Made by a program: the position numbers and the translations under genes. The notes under the pieces are model-generated. The model saw only the letters and a list, made by a program, of their open reading frames with translations. It did not search any database and was not told where the DNA came from. This document shows positions 58,578-64,000 of a stretch of 64,000 nucleotides of DNA, one piece after another (the stretch's first letter is position 1; every line of letters begins with the position of its first letter). The stretch covers positions 26,700,544-26,764,543 of the forward strand of contig OZ038321.1 of NCBI GenBank assembly GCA_964035795.1. Direction: 5' to 3'. This stretch comes from Pterobdella sp. o SKG-2022 (Eukaryota; Annelida; Clitellata; Hirudinida; Piscicolidae).

Positions 58578-59110
58578 TTCCGATTTTTTTTCTCATTACT
58601 GAAAACCTGGTTGGCGCTAACGTTTTAAAAGTTATCACATCTAGAATTTATATCTCATTTCATTTTTGTCGTTGTTATGGTAAATGCTAAAAGCTTCAGT
58701 GGTCGAAACAATGCTNNNNNNNNNNNNNNNNNNNNNNNNNNNNNNNNNNNNNNNNNNNNNNNNNNNNNNNNNNNNNNNNNNNNNNNNNNNNNNNNNNNNN
58801 NNNNNNNNNNNNNNNNNNNNNNNNNNNNNNNNNNNNNNNNNNNNNNNNNNNNNNNNNNNNNNNNNNNNNNNNNNNNNNNNNNNNNNNNNNNNNNNNNNNN
58901 NNNNNNNNNNNNNNNGCTTTCATTTTCTCCACAAAATCTTTCGCAATGAAACTGAGTGTGAATAAATTTTCCAAGATTACAATAATAACTTACTGAAAAG
59001 TATTTTTTAAATGAAGTACAAAGTTTCTCGTGAATGCCATTTCTATTTTTAGTACTATGTTTTATTTTAATTTGAATTTCAAAAAATTCGTTTATCGAAT
59101 ATTTTCTCAG
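58578..59110. promoter_or_regulatory. Divergent UBE2T/CEP131 intergenic region, partly unsequenced
   Basis: About 530 bases between the UBE2T start codon (minus) and the first recognised CEP131 exon (plus), including the 200-N gap. The head-to-head layout suggests a shared bidirectional promoter and hidden CEP131 5' exons in the gap. Confidence 0.4.
58716..58915. other. Assembly gap (200 N)
   Basis: A run of exactly 200 N. A round number usually means a placeholder of unknown size, so sequence may be missing here. Open frames that cross it are meaningless. Confidence 0.99.
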
Positions 59111-61991
59111 AAGAAAGAAAAAACAACCAATAAACTTGCACCAAAGAACCATGCCTCACACCACATAAACTTAAAAGAACTTGGTATGATTGTCAACGAA
59201 GAAACGAAAAAAGCTTCCGGTGATAATGTTAATAGTAACCACGATGGGGATGATGAGAAGGAAAAAAGATTACTCGAAGAAAATACAATATTACAAGATA
59301 AAATCTCAAAACATTTGTCTTTTATTGATCAGGTTTCATATTTTAAAAAATCAAAATTTCAAATTTAAATCTATTTTTATAAAACCGTCATACAAGTTAA
59401 TAGAAGATAAAAAAGACTTAGGAGAGAATCTCGAAAAGTTTCAGAAAGAATGCAAAACCATGACACAGCATTATCAAAACGAACTGAAGACTAGGGAGGA
59501 AAGGTTAGGTTTATGAGCTAGTTTACCATTATAGAAAATGAATTATGTATTTTATAAATAAAATTTCAACCTGAAAATGTTCAATATTATTCTCAGTATT
59601 TATTAATATTATATGAACTTTAAAGACATGTAATTGAGTTGAAGAAGTTGAAAGACATCAACTTGGCTGCAGAAAATCTCAAACGGGAACAATGGATCAA
59701 GGCTGAGGCCAATAAAATTAAGGTCTCTATTTTCATCACTTTAAAATATTGCTCTTTGAATGTTATTGAAAGTTGTACGAGGAATTTAAGACTGGTGTGA
59801 TTTGGTCAATAATTTTAGTCCTACAAAGTTTTGTACATTCTCAAATAAACTCAACATTGTTTCAAAATAATTTTGTTTTGACTGTTTTATTTTATCATTC
59901 TTGAGTTTTTAATCATTTAAAGAATCTATTGAAAGAATTTCTATTTTCTTGTGTTTATGTTAGTTTTTATATAGTTTTGATATATAAACAATAGAACTTA
60001 TTTTTTATAACTACTTAATCGATCTGAGTCTTTTGATAATTTCATTTTTCAACAAATATAAGTAACATGTGATAACAACTACTGAAGGAATTGACAGCTA
60101 AGGGTTTCGAACCAACGTTGCAAAAACTCATAATACAAAACCAAAAAGAGGTGGCTGCCTTGAAAAATTTACATAAGGAGGAAATAGAGCGTCTAAAAGA
60201 GAAAGAAAGGCTAAAATATGAAAAGAATATTGAAGAGGTTAAAAGGAATGCTGATAAAGAAATCGAGAGAGTTAAAATTATTGAAAGAGAAAATGCCAAA
60301 AAAGAGTGAGACTTTGAAATTTTTTATTTTAACTTTTATTTCAAATATTTCTAATTTTGTATTTATTTAGAATATAATTATACATAAATAGTTTTATAAA
60401 ATTATAGCGATTATAAAAAAAATATTTAAGATTTGAAGTGAAACTTGACAAGGAAAAAGAGCATTTGAGAAAAGAAAGAGAAGATTTGTGGAAAGAGGTC
60501 GAAAAAGAAAGAAACGAGGCAGAAAAAATGGTCAAAAGACAAGACGAAGAATCAAAAAAAGGACAAGAGAACTTGAAGAATGTGCATGAAATGGCGGTAG
60601 GGGCGTTGAAGAGAGAATTCGAAACTGCCAGAAAGCAACAAAAAGACAGACATAGTGTTTGAATTTAGTTTTTTTAAACTCAGGACCAATGTTTAGTTTA
60701 GGCTCAAAATATTGGATTTATTGGTTTGATTTGCATAGAGTATAATTTAGTTTTTATCGTTGCTTATAAAAATTCTCAAACATTTATTCATTTTCTTTTA
60801 CCACCAGGAAGAGATCGAGAAGCTAAAAAAGGAACACGTTGAAGAACAGCAAGATTGGGAAAAAAGATTTTTTAAAAGTCATGAAAACAGGTTACTCGAA
60901 AAAGAAAAAGAACTTAAAGAAAAAATCAGAAAAGAACGAGATAGAGATATAGAAAAAATTTTGATAAAGTTAGAAAACGAAAAAGAAGACGAGCTGGAAA
61001 AACAAAAGCTTTTCACGGAAGATCAAATAAGGTTCAAATTTAATGAAGATTTACTTTGGATTCAACTATAAAATTTTTACAATGATTTTCTTTTTCATAC
61101 TACAGAAAACTTGAAATCAAACATAAAACAGAATTACAACAAATTGAAAAATCTGAAAAAATTCTTTCGGAAAAAGTTTCAAAATTGAAAGTAAGTGTTG
61201 GTATTTGCTATGCAGAACCTGAAACAAACTCCACCCACAGGCTCACATTTTCAAGAGTGAAACCATCAAAGAAAACCTTAAAGCAAAACTATCTCAAAAC
61301 AAAGCCCTTATTGAAGGCCTGTCGAAAGTGAGTTCTAATGAAAACTCATGTGAAGGATTTTGTATTTTTCATAGGAAGGTTTAACTATAAAATAAGAATT
61401 TGCTTATAGACATATTGAAAACTCGTATGAAAAAAGATTATGTTTAAAATTTTGTGAAAAAATATCTAAATTTTTAAATTAAATTAATATGTCTGAAAAT
61501 GTTTCATGTACAAAAGTAATTATGTCGATAGAAACTGGGACAGCACCAAAAGGAACGGGACAGTCTAAAAGACATTGTGAGGCAAGAAGTGGCTGACAAA
61601 ATGGCTGCTTTTGAGTCAGAAAATGTCAAAATCAAACAAGAAATATGTGATTTGAAAGCAAAACAAAAAATGGAGATCAAAGAAATCAAAGAGATTGCAG
61701 AAAAACAGATGAGAGTTAAAGAAGAAGAGATAAACGAGATTCAAAACAGGTATCAAAACTACCAAAAAGTTGTTTTTTTTTATTTCAAAAAAACACAGAA
61801 TTTTTTTATACTGTTGAAATTTATTTTCTTTTTTTTAAATTCCTAGAGTGAAAGAAGTAATAGCTAGACGGAACAAGTTGGAAGAAGACTTGAGGAAAGA
61901 AAAAGCCGCAGCAATCAAAAGAGCCGACTACGTTCAAGAACAATTGTTGAATATGAAAAACCAACCTGCAAAAAAGAAACCCACCACTTGA
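59111..61991 (+). CDS. CEP131: CEP131/AZI1 centrosomal coiled-coil protein, C-terminal part
   Basis: Ten exons join in phase: 59111-59332, 59397-59503, 59626-59722, 60088-60305, 60431-60654, 60812-61031, 61106-61190, 61241-61327, 61532-61749 and 61847-61991, giving 540 residues. Almost all of it is charged coiled coil. Diagnostic CEP131 segments occur in family order: HLSFIDQLIEDKKDL; REQWIKAEANKIKELTAKG and FEPTLQKLIIQNQKEVAALK; FETARKQQKDRH; LKEKIRKERDRDIEKILIKL; ERDSLKDIVRQEVADKM; and AAAIKRADYVQEQLLN near the end. CEP131 sits on centriolar satellites and the ciliary transition zone and is needed for ciliogenesis. The human protein has about 1080 residues, so the N-terminal half is absent. 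It may lie in the 200-N gap just upstream, since UBE2T leaves no other room on this side. Confidence 0.88.
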
Positions 61992-62062
61992 AATACTAGT
62001 GATTTCAAATTTTAGAAGTTTTTTTTGTACAATACATGATGTACAACTGAAGTTTTATAAAA

Positions 62063-62068
62063 AATAAA
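62063..62068 (+). terminator. Poly(A) signal of CEP131
   Basis: AATAAA about 72 bases after the CEP131 stop codon. No further exon follows. Confidence 0.6.
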
Positions 62069-63348
62069 ACCTGATTTAATCGCCACAGCAATATATCAAA
62101 GTTTTATTTTTAAGACATTGACATATTTTTTTAAAAATTAACATTTTTTAAATTGAAATTGTTGTGAAAAAGGTTCTTAAAAAATATTTTCCCCTATTTC
62201 ATATAAGTTTAAACATCAAATTGAAAAAGGATCGGAGAAAAATTTAAGAGTTGCAATAAAAAATAACAGACTATTCTATATATTTGAGTAAGTTTCTGAA
62301 TAGAAGGTGAAAACCAAAACCCTTTGAATTTTAAATTTTATGATTCTTATGGTAAAGATTTTTCTCGAAAAGCATATTGAAGTACTATTAAATAATCAAA
62401 ATATAGTGGCACTAAAAATTTCTTACTTTGGCGTAGATAGCTTTAGTCGACAAATATATATTTTTGAAATCTTATTTTGAAAACTAGAAAGTCATTTGTT
62501 TTTGTTTCAGCATACATAAATAATGTAGCAAAATAAACTACGAGATTCCTAAACTATGAATTTTTATATGGAGTAGAAAGTTGATACTAATCTAGATATT
62601 TTTAAAGAATAGAAATTTATAAAAATGGTGGAATTCGTTTTGTAGATTTATTTTACTGATGATACCAATAATGATCCTTTACATAGGCAAGATCAGCAAC
62701 CGAGTAGCATAGAATGTTTTTTTTAAGAGGAAAAATGATAAAACCAGCTAAAAATATAAAGCAGATGTGAAAAATTCCATAAACAAAATCAAGTTTATAA
62801 TAAAGAGTTGAAATAGATAGCAAAATAATTTTTGAAGTAGTAATAAACTAAGCTATAACATAAAACTGTAAATCAAAGGATTTACAAAGACTCATGAAGG
62901 TGGCTCGAAGGGTTGTTGTGGAAGTCAAATGAATTGCTCAACAAGGCCTTGTAGAATTTAATCATTCGAGAATATTCTTGCAGAGATATCCGTTCATCTA
63001 TTCCATGGATTCTTCTCGTTTCTTCCAACTAGCAAATAAATGCTTCAAATCATTGCGAGGATTAAAACGATATGCAAAATTTAATCATTGGCATACTCCT
63101 ATGGAGTATTTCAAAGATGATGATTTCATATAGTTTATAAATCGCTTAGGTATTTATATCAGATTATATTGCTGAAGTCTTCCATTTTTGTGGTAGACAC
63201 AGAGGTGTTCAACCTTGAACACCTAGCGATAACTAGCATTAATGATATTATATAGAAAAATAGTTATATGATATAACACATTTTTTTGGGCAAGCATTAT
63301 ATATTGGTATGAAACTACAAACTGCAAGTTGGACGGGAGAAAAACGAT

Positions 63349-63360
63349 AGATGGCGCTGG
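63349..63360 (+). promoter_or_regulatory. YY1/Pho-like motif
   Basis: TAGATGGCGCTG shares the core TAGATGGCG with the site at 3503. It lies about 260 bases before a coding-like patch at the right edge. Its function is inferred by analogy. Confidence 0.25.
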
Positions 63361-63608
63361 AAATGTTGATAAAATACCTTGAGTCAGTGGTTCCTGTTAA
63401 CAAAACTGCAACAAGGAGTTTTGTTTAATATCAACTAAAAGATATTTTCATGTTAGAAGTTACAAGTAAAAGTAATGAATGTATACAATTTAAATAAGGT
63501 ATTAACGTGAAATTCTAATCTCCAAACAAAAACATGAAATAAATAATTTATCTTTAAAGCATCATGAGAATAAATAAAAGGAACATTAAAAAAAATTAAA
63601 TAATAAAA

Positions 63609-63860
63609 TCAGAAAATGAACTTCTCACATGGAACGACAACACAGTCTTCTTCCCAAACATCCATTATCGTTTTCTCTATCACGGAAAAACCCTCACAAG
63701 ATGAAGAATCGAAACATGATGCTTGGACAGGCGGTGATGTGGAGACTATAGAGATGTTGATTCTATCGTCTCCTATCACTTCTTTATCGTGATCCAAGAC
63801 CTTCGTTTAGATGCTATGATGAAGCACAACATTTTGAAGCAAATATGGGGCAAAGCTCGC
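63609..63860. other. Possible exon at the right edge, strand undecided
   Basis: Locally less AT-rich sequence that is open on both strands. On the plus strand, ATG at 63616 opens 58 codons beginning MNFSHGTTTQSSSQ. On the minus strand, 63797-63609 opens 62 codons. No known domain is seen, and a splice-acceptor-like ACAG lies near 63869. It may be the first exon of a gene that continues past the window, or noise. Confidence 0.2.
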
Positions 63861-64000
63861 CAGCATTACAGATGTCACCGTTTTGTGATTGAAACAAGTT
63901 CTTATCATTTGAACTATTTTTTTTACATCTGTGTCATTTTATTTATTTTATTTGTTTGCGTGAAATTCTATGATATCAAAACTGTTTTCAAGTGATACAC

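Larger units (their letters stand above)
61992..63600. other. Intergenic region after CEP131
   Basis: About 1.6 kb of AT-rich sequence. After the CEP131 poly(A) signal I see no gene. A TAGATGGCGCTG motif lies at 63349-63360, resembling the YY1/Pho-like site before mask. Confidence 0.5.

Noticed and set aside
58655..59152. Minus-strand and plus-strand open frames crossing the N run
   Set aside because: Most of their length is the 200-N assembly gap.

Overview
This is an AT-rich animal nuclear genome window. The genes are split by spliceosomal introns (about 45 bp to 6 kb), use the standard code, and have dispersed non-LTR retrotransposon remnants and two very long (GT)n arrays. The orthologue set (mask/ANKHD1, ovo, MSL1, UBE2T, CEP131, a MYORG-like GH31 protein and a somatomedin-B/Methuselah-like class B GPCR) fits a bilaterian, most likely a protostome. 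I cannot fix the phylum. CEP131 implies centriolar satellites or cilia, and UBE2T implies a Fanconi-type DNA repair branch. All exon joins were worked out by hand from splice sites and reading phase.

Layout. (1) 703-3060 (+): a complete three-exon GH31 family, MYORG-like type II membrane protein in which both expected catalytic aspartates appear to be replaced. (2) 3674-23901 (+): a large mask/ANKHD1 gene of about 22 exons, with two ankyrin blocks, a poly-Asp tract, a Cys-rich insert and a KH domain. Its introns hold a decayed minus-strand LINE (10507-12130), two copies of another dispersed repeat and some coding-like relics. (3) 27566-30457 (+): an intronless 963-residue GPCR with a somatomedin B domain. 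(4) 30458-46179: about 15.7 kb with no gene that I can support, leading into ovo. (5) 46180-53961 (+): a four-exon ovo/OVOL zinc finger gene with a TATA box upstream; its 6.1 kb first intron carries a striking palindrome and a (GT)n array. (6) 55445-62000: a compact cluster of MSL1 (+), UBE2T (-, convergent with MSL1) and CEP131 (+, divergent from UBE2T). A 200-N assembly gap lies between UBE2T and CEP131, and the CEP131 5' end is not visible. (7) 62000-64000: intergenic, with a possible unassigned exon at the right edge.

The genes do not form one pathway; this is ordinary animal gene order rather than a cassette. The points most worth a second look are the apparently dead GH31 enzyme, the Cys/His insert in mask, the SMB-containing intronless GPCR, the loop insertion next to the UBE2T active site, the hairpin in the ovo intron, and the tight MSL1/UBE2T/CEP131 arrangement.
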